A stretch of 64,000 bases of DNA from Pampus argenteus (taxonomy: Eukaryota > Chordata > Actinopteri > Scombriformes > Stromateidae): NCBI GenBank assembly GCA_036937835.1, contig CM072862.1, positions 14,148,501-14,212,500 of the forward strand. Reading direction: 5' to 3'. The first letter of the stretch is position 1. Every line of letters starts with the position of its first letter. Made by a program: the position numbers and the translations under genes. The notes beneath the pieces were generated by a model. That model saw nothing but the letters and a program-made list of their open reading frames with translations. It was not told the DNA's origin and did not search any database. Positions 25,601-38,242 of this stretch are shown here, piece by piece.

Positions 25601-28600
25601 CTTCTATAACAAACTGAAGTAATTAACAGCTCACTTCTAAGGCTAACCTCTTTCATTTAGTGTCCTATGGAGCTGCCTCTTCCCAGGAGTGAAGACCTTA
25701 ACAAATGGCTTTAATAGGCAGACCTTCATAATGTAAACCCAAAGTCTTGCGGGACAGCTCACGGCTTTGACCACAGAGCAAATATGAGTAATTTGTATAC
25801 ACGTCTGCTGGGAGCCATAACAACCGCACTGGGAGGAATTACTTTATGTAATTACTTGAGAAAATATCTTGGTAAAACACATGCAAGGCTATGTTGTGCT
25901 ATGAAAGAGAAAAACAGAGGAAGAGAAAGAGAGGGAGAGATTATGTGATCTATCCATGTGGTTAGGACGCTTGGTGGAGAGGCTATGAGGCAATCACAAA
26001 GGCTCCTCAAATGCACCCAGCAAATTTACTCGCATGGAAAATTAAGCAGAGACAGCATTCAGTCCCCCTAAAGACTTAAAGATATATGGCTGCTTTTGTA
26101 ATTATCATGGGTCAGGTCCTCAATTGAGATATGTTCATATATCAGTGATTTCGGTGTAAATCTTCCTGTGTGTGATGATTCTTTCAACAGCATACTTGAA
26201 TGTGTGCCTGGCTTTTCATTTAGCATACTGTGTTATCTATATGTGTGCGTGTGTGTGTTTGTGCATGTGTGCATGCACTGGGTGATATACGAGTTGCAGT
26301 AGGATTGAGAGAGCCCTGTCGACAGCTGCTGGCTGCCATTCACACCTGAGAGGACCCATGTCCTGATGAGAATTAATGTACTCTGACATCCTCTGGGACT
26401 CTGGCAGCCCCCAGAGGGCCTAATGAAGAAATACAACCTTGCCAAGAGAGAGGGGGCATATCAAAAGGCTCTCTTAGGCCCCAGGAGAGGGCACACAGAG
26501 AGGGCATGGACAGACAGAGGAGATGTGAAACAAGGATATTTGGGAGTGAGAGCACACAGATTGAGATTATTCTTGGGCTTGGATACTTTTAGGATTTTTT
26601 AGACACAGTTAGAACCTCAGATGTTAATCATTATGCTGATCTGCCAAGCTGTGTTAATTAAACATGCAGAAAGCATCACCGACATATGCTGGGTAATTCT
26701 CACCTGCTCATTAAAAACCTAATAATCAATCATATTTTTTAGAACTCTTGAGAATGAACCAATTGCCTGCAGGTTACATTTCATGACCTTCCAGCAAGCC
26801 AGTAGAAAGGAGGGTCCTAAAGGTCTGCAAGGTTAAAGGACCAAACTCTGTGGGTCATCTGCGCACTAGGAAAGGTCACATATGGCACATCTACAAGGAC
26901 CTGTGTTTAGGATTCAAGTATTGGTCATTATGCAAAATCTATTTGAGTCCCAACTGATGTATCATCCAAGTACCAATTAAAATGCTTCCTTTTAAATACA
27001 TGGTGACTTGTAGATGTCTAAAGGGACAGATGGTAAAACATAATGGTACATTTGTCTAGAAAAGCCTTCCCAGCTCTCCATAGACCACAAAGTTGGGGAA
27101 AGAGGTAAAACAAGTATTCCAATCATTCAACCTCAAACCTTTCTCTCTTTAAATCCCTCATTCGCAGAATTTCTAATCTCAGAGTAAATAAATACGCAAT
27201 ATTAAGGTCTGACCACCAGGAAGAAAGAAAGGGAGTCGGACAGACAGAGATAAGTCAACCAGCAAGGTGGGGATGTGAAGGAATGATGTCTGCACAGAAC
27301 AGAGTTGTTGACAACCCAGAGTTTTGGTTTCAGCATGGGAGGGCCTGAGGGCTGCATGGGCGCACCCAGAGGTTCAGTAAAGGTCCAAAGCAGAGGACAG
27401 AGTACACTGGGACCCCTGCCAGGAGGACCAACAGCCTCTGGATCGCCTCATGATGTTGACTAGCCATCCACAAACCACCAGGAAATGGCGGTAAGAACTG
27501 ACCCAGACAGAATTCCAGGCGTGTGACCATGTGACGTCATTGTAACCAACATCTATCATTAGCATGTCCACAAGCTCTACCCACATGTTCTTCTTTACAT
27601 TCAGCCAACATAGAAGAATGCACTGTGATGAAGTGGATTGGGGCTGTGAAAGTGACCAGATGCCTGTTTTTGTTTTTTTTGCTATCACGCAACAGCTAAT
27701 CTGAAGTTAATTTCAACTGCTTTTTTGACAGCTGCTCAGTAGTCACACAGCAGCACTTGGACATCCCTGTCTGAATTCAGCTCTGCCACTAATCCCTGAA
27801 AATTACAGTGTAACTTCATCCATGGAAAGTCATGGTGGCCACTCACATGGTCCTGTTCACTAACAATGAAAAAAACTTAAAATACAAGCATTTTCACTGA
27901 ACCTATGGAGAAATATATTCCAAGTTTCTTCCACATTTCTTTCTCTGTTCCCTAGCTTACAGACGACCTCTTGCAAAATAAAGTTTCCATTCCTGGTTCA
28001 TTTTAAAACAAACCGTTTTCCAACAGCAGACAATCATGACTGTCAAAAACACTGCAATGGCATGCCAAAAAAAAAACCAACATAAAGTTATGTCATAAAT
28101 TAATGGGCAACAGATTGAAATGTGAATCAATATCTTTGACAATCTATTATTTAAAATGTATATATATATTTTGCAGATTAATTCCATTTTTCAAATGCTA
28201 AAAATCAGTTAACGTGCAGAGCAGAACAGAAAGGAAAGTTGTTAAGGAGGGGCTTTATTTGTAGGCTCCAATGTTGGATATAAATTGATCTTTCATCCTC
28301 CATTAAAATGTCTTACACATTTCTGTCAAAACAGTCCCTTCAAAGCGCCTGTCAAACATGTATGCAGATGAGAAACATTCTTACCCAGTCATCCTGTGGG
28401 CAAATATGACTTCCAGCTGAGCAAACATGCACAGACAGAACAAGCCATACATGACAGAAGGCTCTGGTTTCTTACTCCATATTGGTCAAACACTATACAG
28501 CATAAACACCCTTTATATCTTTGAGCCAGTCTCCACTAGCTATACTTCTATAATAACAAAAGTTTCAGTACATTTGTTAAATGCCCTTTACCAAATGGTT

Positions 28601-29533
28601 CAGTTTATGGCAAAATTCATTAGGGAGTGAAGATAAAAATTTAAGTAACAAGCTACACATCTCAACAAAGAATTTTGAACCAAAACGGGGCTACGTCGTT
28701 ACCACCACTATCATCAAAAATAAAACATTTAAATTTCAGGAGGAGTTTATAAAACAGAGGTCCTACTTCAGACCGCAAATCATCTAGAAGTTAAAATAAT
28801 CACGAGAAGAAATGCTTTAAGAGGGTGGCTTACCACCTTGGCAAAACAAATTACTGAAGAAATCTCTGTCATCTGACCAGCAGATGAGGGGAAAACTGAA
28901 AGACTGGTGGAAAACTTGCACAAAGTAGTGCAGCAGTTACAGTTGAACTGTATGTGTAGCTACTACACTGTATGTTTGCGGATCTTTATTTCTTTATTCA
29001 TCCATTTATATATCATAAGTTAATTGTTGCTTATAATGATTCATGCACTGTCCCATGCATAGATTTGGAAGCTTGGAAAGTTAATAGAGGTTTTTAAAAA
29101 GAAGCAAATCTCTCTCTCATTAAAAAAAGAGACAACAAACCGTAATCACGGTATTGTCTTAATTGGCTTAAGTGTGGGTTTATGGGATAGTCAATGATCC
29201 TCTAGACACCAGCTTGATGTGATCATTTTGCAGCTGCAGGTCAGGTGAACTCTGACCCTACATCCCTACATGATAATAGTGAGAGCAGACCCTTGGCCTC
29301 CCTCTGTATTAAACCTTTCATATTGGTCACAATGGCCATGTACAATTTCCAACAATTGATTGTGTATTTCAAGCCTTTCTTACTTGAAATGAAATGCTTA
29401 TTTCATTAAAATGTTAACAAATTCATTCAACAATCACTAATAATCACTAGAATTATTATATGTTTGTTTCATTATGATTTCTGACCAAAGATAAAATACA
29501 TAAGCTAACTAGATCAGAGTGGCTCTGTAGATC
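22699..29533. other. Non-coding stretch with possible conserved blocks
   Basis: No gene is recognised in about 6.8 kb. Two segments look like conserved non-coding DNA by texture: about 25540-25860, and 26590-26790, which is annotated separately. An imperfect GT tract lies at about 26240-26265 and short TA tracts near 23750 and 28160. Frames near 27.3-27.7 kb and 28.4-28.8 kb lack domains and splice context. Confidence 0.45.
26590..26790. promoter_or_regulatory. Candidate conserved non-coding segment rich in TAAT cores
   Basis: A complex AT-rich segment with TTAATTAA (a perfect 8-bp palindrome in TGTTAATTAAACATGC), a run of TAATAATCAATCAT, and several ATTA/TAAT cores. This texture is typical of deeply conserved developmental enhancers in fish. 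I cannot test conservation here, so the call is tentative. Confidence 0.22.
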
Positions 29534-30311
29534 CTTTGGACCAGGGGTGGCCAACTAGTCAGAGACCAAGAGCCACTTTTTTTTCTGTGTTACTGCAAAG
29601 AGCCACATCATACACATGGGCACACATGAACATCATCCCATTCCTTAATCATGTATGCACGCACACACAGACCTCTGCTCAGCCAGATTTAATGACAATA
29701 ACCACACCAACATGATAATATCAGTTATTTTAAACAGTTAACATTGTGTGCACTGTCTTACACACACAAACTCTCAGTTCAAGGAAAGTCCACAAAATAG
29801 AATAATTTTCAATAAAATTTTTCTCTTACTATGCTGCTTAGTGAGACTTGTGCTTGTGAAGTTCAGTCCCTTTTGGAAATTCCTGTTCGATGTTAGGATG
29901 GAGTCTGCTGAAGTGGCGCTTTAAAATGCGCTAATGCTGCGTGACATATAAGGCAGATCGGCTTGCCATTACGTTCAACAAAAAAATATAAACTCTCCCA
30001 CTCTGTCAAAAACGTCCTGTGTTCTTCTTCATATTTTCGTTTGGCTGTGCTTTTTTTCCATTTTGAGAGCTAACATGACGGAAATTGTTTACAACGCAAT
30101 TGATGTCGCGCCAAAGATTTTATTGTCGCCCGTTTGACATCAAACAGGCTTACCTGGTCAGCGTGCCATCTAGCCGTAGGGGGAATGAATGGCAACGCCA
30201 GCCAATCATATTTGACGCATGTCATGTGAAAGCTCCTGAAGAGCCGCATGAAACTAGTTAAAGAGCCGCATGAGGCTCGGGAGCCGCGGGTTGGCCACCC
30301 CTGCTTTGGAC
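29534..30311. mobile_element. hAT DNA transposon, internally deleted, with perfect target duplication
   Basis: The element proper is 29542-30303 (762 bp), flanked by identical 8-bp target duplications CTTTGGAC at 29534-29541 and 30304-30311. Its terminal inverted repeats are CAGGGGTGGCCAAC on the left and GTTGGCCACCCCTG on the right, a perfect 14-bp match. An 8-bp duplication with CAGGGGTG-type ends defines the hAT superfamily. Subterminal AAGAGCCRC repeats occur at both ends. At 762 bp it is far too short for a complete transposase, but the middle retains a broken transposase start on the minus strand (29838-30061). It is therefore a non-autonomous deletion derivative. The perfect duplication suggests a fairly recent insertion. 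Confidence 0.93.
29838..30061 (-). pseudogene. hAT transposase N-terminal fragment with BED-type zinc finger, frameshifted
   Basis: Reading leftward from an ATG at 30061-30059, this resembles the N-terminus of the fish hAT transposases often annotated as GTF2IRD2-like or EPM2AIP1-like. A Lys/Arg-rich start is followed by a TEWESLYFF-type aromatic motif, then a Cys-x2-Cys pair (ICLICH), and later His-x4-His (LKRHFSRLH), which together form a BED finger, and a FPKGTEL-type motif. Two frame breaks separate these parts. One is in the A-run just after the ATG, and the other lies between the Cys pair and the His pair. A TAA ends the last piece at 29840-29838. The catalytic hAT dimerisation region is missing, so it cannot make an active transposase. 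Confidence 0.75.
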
Positions 30312-31093
30312 ACTTAACGCTCTTCATTATGTTGTAATTAAGCAATCTACTGTAACTCTCTGAAGACGGCACATTACATTCTTCCTCTATGGGACTTTCC
30401 ATAAACTTCTGCACTGGGAAAGAGGGTGAGAAGCTAAAGCATGACCCAGCTCTATGAAGTATATACTGCAGCATTAGATTAACGGTGCACTATTTTTGAC
30501 AGATAGCTTGCAAGTAATCAACATACTGTATATTTCTAATAACAGAAAATGCTGTAAAGTCTTTGGGTGCCATATTTAAATATTAATTTATCACCTGATG
30601 AAAAGAATACAGTAGTTATTACCGTGATGAGGTTAATAATCCAGTTATGGTTTGAATTCTTTTTGAAAGGAAGAAGATTGTCTCACTATGACGTTTTGGG
30701 ACTCTGAATAAGAATCTGTGGAGTAGTGCTTGCAATCATGAGAGTGGGTCTGAGAGAATTATGGCTCTAGCTGGCCTATAGTTTATGTGCACTCTGGGTA
30801 AAATGTATAGCACTTTGAGAACATTTATCATAAAACACAGGGAAGGGACCAGGATGTAAAATGACTGCTCTCCTCAGCCTCAGTATCCACAATCTGCCAA
30901 ACTCTCCAGATAAATAATGTACAACTCCACTGTAGAATAAATGTCAGAGTGCCTCTTATTTCTCGTTTTGACAATTATAATGCTCTGTAAGGTTTTTGTT
31001 TTTCTTTTTGCCATTTGGGAAAACTCTACTTCTCTTTTATTATACTCATAGTAAGATAATGTGGTTTTGCTTGTGCCATTGTTAATATCAGTA
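30312..31093. other. Unique spacer between two transposons
   Basis: AT-rich sequence with no recognised gene or repeat family. A minus-strand open frame of about 134 codons (30070-30474) begins here but runs into the hAT element and is not a real gene. Confidence 0.5.
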
Positions 31094-31095
31094 TA

Positions 31096-32269
31096 CAGTG
31101 GCAAGAAAAAGTAACTAAACCCTTTTTTTCTGCATCAATTGGTCATAAAATATGATAAGTATATTTTCGTATTTTTAACATTCACAGTGCTGGTGGAAAA
31201 AGTAAGTCAAGCTTTAATAACGTTCACTAGCAATTATCTCAACCAATCACTTCTGGTAACGTTCAGGAGGAATATTGGACCATTCCTAGATACATAAACT
31301 GCTTTAGCTCAGTCATATTCTTAAGTTGTGTAAAAAATAAAAATAAAAACTCTTGGCCAACCGTAACATCCAGTAAGATACCTTGATAAACTTGGGAATT
31401 AATTTGATGATGGCAAGCTGTCCAGGCCCAAAGGCAGGAAAGCAGCCCCAAATCCTGATGCTCCCTCCATCGTCCTTCACTGTTGGAATGTTTTCAAGTC
31501 GGTATGCAGTGCTCTGTTTATGCCATACATAGTGCTATGTGTTTTTCCTAAATATCCTTAGTTTCATCAGTCCATAAAATATTTCCCCAGTAGCATTGTG
31601 GAGTGTCAAGGTGATCTTTGGCAAACTTCTGGCAGGCAGTAATCTTTTTTTTTTTTTGGTGAGCAGAAGCTTCCTTTGTGGTGCCCTGCCATGGACACCA
31701 TGTTCAAACATTTGTGTATGGCAGATTCATGAACTGAATGTCAACCAGCTCCAATGATTTCTCTAAGCCGTTCACTGTTTTTCTGGGGTTCTTCTTTTAC
31801 TTCATTGAACTTTCTGCCTTGTGGTTGCCTGCAGCACTAAATCTTCTCCATTTATAGACAATTTGTCTAAATGTGGACTGATGAATATCGAAACTCTTTT
31901 AGATTACTTTGTAACCCTTTTCAGCTGTATGCACATAAAAATGGTGATTGCAACCTTTCTAATATCTCTTTTTGTAAGGCATAGTTATCAGCAGATGCTT
32001 CTTGTGAATAGCAAAATCAAAATGTTGAGTTTTAGTCAAAGTAGCTCTAACCCACACCTCCAACATTGATTGGACTACAAGCTTGCTCATTCATGACTCC
32101 AATTATATTTTGTTGATGTTAGCCTAGGGATTCACAAACTTTTTTCCAACCTCCACCAATAATATTGTAATGATGTATTCAATATGGACAAGACTGGGTT
32201 TGTTCATATTTGTAACATAGATAAAGATAATAACCATATTTAATTTGAAAAGGTTGTTATGTTCCACTG
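31096..32269. mobile_element. Tc1/mariner element, degraded and internally deleted
   Basis: The left end CAGTGGCAAGAAAAAGTA follows a TA dinucleotide (31094-31095), the classic Tc1 target. The sequence then matches a well-known fish/amphibian Tc1 family with long inverted repeats: GGAAAAAGTA recurs near 31193, and its inverted counterpart (CTTTTTTCCAACC) lies near 32140, next to GCCTAGG. The right end is less certain. It is taken at CCACTG before TA (32270-32271), where only six terminal bases agree with the left end. The length of about 1.17 kb is below the ~1.6 kb usual for full copies, which fits internal deletions. A broken transposase lies inside on the minus strand. Confidence 0.85.
31263..31982 (-). 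pseudogene. Tc1-like transposase pseudogene
   Basis: The translation start is probably the ATG at 31982-31980 (minus strand). A helix-turn-helix signature, HQSTFRQIVYKWR, is readable at 31890-31846. A catalytic-domain block, DDGGSIRIWGCF, is readable at about 31482-31441; this is the Tc1 GGGSxMxWGCF motif. Between and after these the frame is broken by stops and shifts, and about 240 codons remain where an intact enzyme has about 340. It is non-functional. The neighbouring inverted repeats belong to the same copy. Confidence 0.82.
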
Positions 32270-32282
32270 TACATAACAACCT
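32251..32282. repeat. Perfect 12-bp inverted repeat at the right edge of the Tc1 copy
   Basis: AGGTTGTTATGT (32251-32262) is mirrored exactly by ACATAACAACCT (32271-32282) around an 8-base loop, TCCACTGT. The presumed Tc1 right terminus falls inside the loop. The palindrome straddles element and flank, which is unexpected for a simple TA insertion. Confidence 0.85.
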
Positions 32283-35200
32283 TATCATGGTCAACTAATG
32301 ATTACTTGTTATTGTTGTTATCCTGCATTTTTTTTATTATTAATTAACTAACCAATTCTGACTCTACAGTCAAGTAGTGAAAACTACACATCACAATTTC
32401 CCAGAGGCCATGGGGATGTCTTCAAATTGATCGTTCGACTTGCCCATCACAAATGTTGAGATATTCAATTTGCACCAAAGTAAGCAGAAAAAAACCCCAG
32501 ATTAATTAATTTTAATTATTGATTTTCTGTTGGCCAACTTTATAACACATTCACTCGTTCTTTCAGCTTTACTTTTTAACTACATGTTGTCTCTATTTTC
32601 CAAAAGACATAAATAAAACCTACATATCCTCTCTCTAAAGGACACAGGCAGTGGGGACTCCATGCACATTGGCAGCATTTAGCAGGTGACAAATGGAGTT
32701 TCCCAGGCTGAACCAGCCCAGAAGGCTCACTCAGATAGGTTGATGAATGTAGAAGTGAGCCCCGTCAGGCAGGTTTATTTTTATTATGTCTGTCATCGTA
32801 CCTTTGCAATGTCTCCACAGCAAACATACATACACAGTGTATGCTGTACCAGGAGGAGGAAATAGTCTTTAATCACAATAAAAGGTGGTGTGTCAATGCT
32901 ATTACAGATTGTGGTCTTAAAACTGTTGGTAAAAATATTGTTTTCAAAAAATGTTCCATAATATGCCTGGTGCCTAAAAAATATTGCACGGTCTTACAAC
33001 AAAGGAGTCAAATCAATTAATATAGCCAATTTCCTTTCTATTTCCTCAAAGAAAACACTGAGGGATGAGAAAGCACACATGAGAATGCAAGAGAAGAATA
33101 ATGTAAGGTCAATGTACAAATACATGGCGGATATTTACAGGGTTCTCGAATATCTCTGTATAAGAGACAAAATCATGTAGCAATCATTGGTACAAAGGGC
33201 AAGCTTACAGGAAGTGGAAATATAACATCTACCGTCATTCCATCCATCTCTCCCAACAACAGAAACACATGATGGCAGGGAAAAGACACTTTCTTTATTT
33301 GGCTGCACTGAGAGTACTTTATCTATTTGACAGAGGATGTGAAATCACAGAAAAGGAGAGTGGAGACAGAGGGGAATATTCTTTTTAAGAAGATGATTCA
33401 TGAGCTCGAGGCTGTGTAACTCATGAGTCAACAATGTACTGTGGGTGTCTTTGGAGGGGGGTTCAGCAAGGGTGTGTATCAATAGGTAATAAATCTCCAA
33501 GCATTCCCAGGAGGAGGACAACCTCACAGGTGTCTCACTCTAATCAGAGCAGCTTCAGCAGTCATGGAAATACTGTGACTCACTGTAGCCCGTAGGTCAG
33601 TTTGAGCATGCCATTTCAAATGTGATGACACCAGTAAAAATACAGACATGATGTGGGCCTTTAATTTGCGTACATTTGGTAACTATTGAGGCCATGTGAT
33701 AAAAATTTTTTTTCATGTACTGCATTAGTATCACGACTATGTTGCAGGTGTGCAGGAATGTTTTTATAACTCATTATCAAATAAATGTTCACTATTTTTT
33801 TGACCTGGCAGGTTTTGAAATGGGCACCAATAAAAACGTATGAAAGTAAAAGTAAATACTCCCATTTGGAGCCTCTCTACTTGTTTCAAAGGTGTGTGTT
33901 GTGCTTAAAATGCAAAGACAACTTGTGACAATGAAGAGAGGGAAGATAGTTTACACAACAACTACACCTGGTCTCATGTCAAGCCGCACTATAGACCTCA
34001 ATCAAATTATAGCAGCCAAACTGAGACCTACTCAAATGAGCAAAGAGAGACACTATGACCTGTGAGAAAGATTTAATGTAGTGACTTAAAGCTGAGGTCT
34101 GTCACCTCTCCCTAAGGCTCCAGGGTAAGCTAGGTATGTGATCAAAACCCACTGCTACCTGATGGGCTAGCTAGAGACCCTGTATAATCAAGTATGGGCC
34201 ACTGGATAATGCACAGTGGGTTAGGGCTGCAGCTACACAAAGACATGCTTAAAAGAATAAAACAGACAAAAACAAGCAATTTTTTGCATTTGAGACACCT
34301 TAATGAGCAGATACTTGGTATTATTACTTGAAAAAAGCAGTTAACTGATTCAAAATATGAATCTGTTGTGACTGTCTAAATAAGTAAAAACCCCCAGTGT
34401 TGTTTCACTTGTGCTAGTCACTCATACAACCAAGCCCATGTCTGCAAAATGTTCAGAAGCTTAAACCCTAACCCATCGCACCCGCAGCAACAAACGCTGC
34501 AGAATGGGTTCAGTGGGCCATTTCCTCTTTTTACATGATAGACAAAGCAGAGCTGCACATCTACACGGTACCCTGAGATCAAATGATTACAAATTTGAAT
34601 TTCTCTGCATGTGACACCGATATCTTTCTGTTGTCATTTCTGTTTCATTCAGCCCGAGACATTTTTGGTCTCCAGTTCATCTGGAGTTCAAATGGAGCAT
34701 CAGGCATTGTTCACCCTGTCTATGCCTGTGAGGTGTCTTATAAGAGGCAGCCAGGGAGAACTCCTTTCAATTAGAGTGATTTATGGGAGACCTTATTAAG
34801 CTTATTACGCATGGGCTAAGACTGGAAGTTTTCTGCTCTGTACGGAGGGTCATTTACGTGTTGATTACATGAAGATGAATTGGAGGCTTCGCAAATATTA
34901 CTTGTAGTATCAAATCTCATTGTGACTGTCATCAATCTAAAATAACTTGCACTCCATTAGTCTTAATGAATTTCATCTACCAAACAATTTCTCTATTTTC
35001 CATTGTATGCCAATAACAACTACAAAAATGTTTTGACAATGACTGTGGTCCTAGGTTATATTTAAAACGGTGGAGGTTATTAAAACCTCTTTCCTTTTTA
35101 TAGTTTTGTAAATAATGCATATTTTTGCAGTTTCACAGAATAACTGCGTTCTCTATAGTCTAATGTTGGCACTAATAATGTTATCTTAGAATGTATCTGC

Positions 35201-37014
35201 ACTGCAAAGTAAGCTTTTAAATCTCAAACAATTATGTCGGCCTCATTATGCAATTCAGCAAAGATGTTTTACTGTAATGCTTCAACTTTGTAAAGACAAA
35301 AAAAATATAGCTCCAGCACAACTAAAAAAGGCATAAACACATGTTATGTTTCCCTTGTCTAACACAAAGTAGGACTGGGGAAAATTTTAATGACAATTGT
35401 GTAATTTCTAAAGCCAGCAGAAATATATTATTAACATACCTCCACCATGATGGTTTAGCTGAATATCAGCATAGACCGACAGCTCGAGAAAACAGTTTGA
35501 ATTTGTCGACAACAATATTCTGACTGATGTTCCAGGACTGACTGATATCCAAAAAGATTGCACAAGATAATTATACATTACCTTTACACATTTGGTATGT
35601 ACTCAAAATGAATAGTGAAAATGTGTCTAATTAGTGTGAGGCGTCAATAAGATAATAGCAATTTAAAAAATAAATTTACATTTAATAGAATAATTAAATA
35701 TTCTGCTTTTATTCATTGCAATAGACAAACTGGCTTTTATAGCAATATGATTGTGGTTGGGGGTAGACAGTTGGATTATTATATATATACACATTTTTAT
35801 TTTTATTTTTTTCCATTTTACCAAGGCAAGGGTGATGGTGGTGGTGTGTGTGTGTGGGGGTGGGGTGGCAAAGGCATATAATAATAGGTTACAATGTTGT
35901 GATCCCAGGAGCTGTGTGGAAGTCCCACAGTCTGATGACAACACCAAGGTTCGACTCTCCTCCACATTTAATAGAACTTGTTAAGTAGGCATGCAAAATC
36001 ATTAGAGATAAAAAAAATAAAAAAATCCTATCACAGCTTTCATTGAGGTTGTCAGTTAGAGATATGAAATCTATGCCTTTTTTCTTTTGCAATGGAAACA
36101 TTGCTTCTTTTCCTGTCTACATGGATGAGCTGCTCAATTTTATGCCAGCCTTTGAAGGTAATTTTTACATTGCCTAGTCCTCTCTGATTTCAACTTTGTA
36201 TGCATTATTTACAGAGAAAAGGAGGGGGGGCTGCATGGGTCTATCAAAATACTCCTTGCCCCAGGTAATTATCCACAAGTCTTAGTCCGGCCCCGTTGAT
36301 GAAATGTGCTCATGTTTATGCACATGAAGGGGATTACACATTCAAACATTTGGACCACTATTTCACTTCCTCACTGTGTAATTATAAACGGATTAGACTG
36401 CATTCAAAATGCAAAGACACCTCTTATTTTGAACCATATCCTGTTCCGAATAATATTGTCCATGTGAATGCATGTACTTGTCTTATCTCTGGTTATTTCA
36501 TATGTCAGAAAAAAACAAGGTTTTGGAGTTTAGAAAGAGAAAAATTAGAAAATAAATTCTATTTCAAATCCATAGAGCTTCACAGTGTTAAAGTCATAAT
36601 GGGCTGCAGGCAATGAGAGGAAAGACATGGTGGATTAATTAGCATGGCAAAGAGAGGAGCCCTGTATTGACCCCTCAGTGGGTTTTTTTTCCCTCCACTA
36701 CTCTGCCAGCCCTACAATCAGCAGTGTTACTAATTAAGAAATACCAGTTCAGATTCTATCCTTTGTAACTTGCATCAAACAATGCCCTGAATTAAAAGTG
36801 AAACTGTTGTACACTCACTATGAGACTGAATATGTGCACTGGCTAGCTGCCTATAAAAAAAAACATTTGAATTGTTAATAGATTGAAGTAAAGATTATAC
36901 TTTTTGTATCTTATTTTTGTATTTTCTGGTCTGTGTTGCAAATTGGAGTAAATTGTGACTAGACAGTCACATGTATTCAATGAAAGAATAGCATACGGTA
37001 TAACATTATTTTGA

Positions 37015-37015
<1 letters not shown>
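32283..37015. other. Non-coding stretch, two possible conserved segments
   Basis: No gene is recognised. A complex segment at about 32640-32720 and another at about 34560-34810 resemble conserved non-coding DNA; the latter contains the weak exon candidate at 34653-34732. A GT/GGGGTGG-rich tract lies near 35840-35870. The remaining open frames are short and AT-driven. Confidence 0.45.
34653..34732 (+). other. Weak candidate exon, unidentified
   Basis: A good pyrimidine-rich acceptor (TTTCTGTTTCATTCAG) precedes an 80-nt stretch that is open in two frames and could end at GAG|GTGTCT, a poor donor. Neither translation is recognised. The surrounding 250 bp has the complexity of a conserved non-coding element, which is the more likely explanation. 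Confidence 0.15.

Positions 37016-37050
<35 letters not shown>
37016..37050. repeat. (AC)17 microsatellite
   Basis: An uninterrupted 35-base AC run. Confidence 0.97.
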
Positions 37051-37051
<1 letters not shown>

Positions 37052-38193
37052 CACAGCCATAATCACATCACCAGTGGAGCAGAGGGTGATAATAAAAGCT
37101 GGTAATCCATTTGGTGCTTACAAACCCATATAGAGTTCAAAGGTGACACTATAGCTGGGGCTGGAACAGTCTCTGACAGAAAATAGATTGACACATTTAC
37201 AGAGAAATGCATAATGTTTCTTTATGTTGACTGTATTTTTCTACCTACAGTAGCCTATCTTTTAGGCTTGAATAGGTTACAATATATCCATAATGCAGTC
37301 CATAGTATCTGTCATTCTACTCCTGAAGTAGGATGTTGAACATAATTTTTGCATACAATACACAAGCTGCTTAATTTTAGTTTGTTTTTTTTCTTATAGT
37401 ATTGTATCGTAATATGTCTGTCCTTCTATTGGATAACATTCAGGAAAGTATATTAGAGAACTAAATACATTTATCAACTAGTATTTTCAGAAAAAACGTG
37501 TAATTTACTGTACAGTACAATTTAGTTTCACTTAAACTGCCTGTTTCCACTTGACACACCCATTAAATATTGTGCATACTTGGTTGGTTGAACAACACTC
37601 AGCAAAAAAACAACAAACTCAGTGGAAGTTCTTCAGCACTTCAGCACAGTGAGACTTTTCGTTGTTGTCGGTGTGCATCAGGCCCAAGCACCGGTTCCAC
37701 TGTTGTTTTTCCTTTAATCAGGAGAAGTCCTGCAGCACAAGGCTGTAATGCTTGCAGACGGGCAATATTATAGCTAAGGGAGCCTTCTGGCACATTAGAT
37801 ATGTGGAGGTTGAGAGAGCAGGCCCTAGTCAGTCCTACAATAAGGAAGAGTCACACCAGAGACAGAAACAATAACTGCACTTCCTCTACAATGGTGCCCC
37901 CATGCACTCAAATGCAGAAAAATGACAGGAGGTGACGTTCCCCGCTGCATTACTTTTGAGTTACTGAGGTGATTTGCAATTCAACGAATATGAGGAGTGC
38001 TGACCACAACAGTAACGCCTCCACGGGCCCACTGAGGCAAATAAGAGCCGGGGCAATTTACTCCCCCTTTTGCTAGGAAGCACACTTTTAGGCCGTCATG
38101 TAAAATAAAAATATAATAAATACCAAAACTAATGAGGCCAAATTTTGTTTTCTGAACTAAAAATAGAGTGTGGGTGTTAGAAGTTAACTTTAT

Positions 38194-38242
38194 GTCAAGG
38201 CCTACCTTTTCGTGGAGAAACTTTGATAAGGCAGGCCTTGAC
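38194..38242. repeat. Hairpin with 15-bp arms
   Basis: GTCAAGGCCTACCTT (38194-38208) pairs with AAGGCAGGCCTTGAC (38228-38242) at 14 of 15 positions around a 19-base loop. The stem is GC-rich in its outer half. It is shorter than a typical pre-miRNA stem of about 22 bp or more, and pairing does not extend clearly outward. Confidence 0.75.

Noticed and set aside
30070..30474. 134-codon minus-strand open frame
   Set aside because: It spans the boundary between unique DNA and the hAT element, so it is not a single gene, and it is not the transposase frame.
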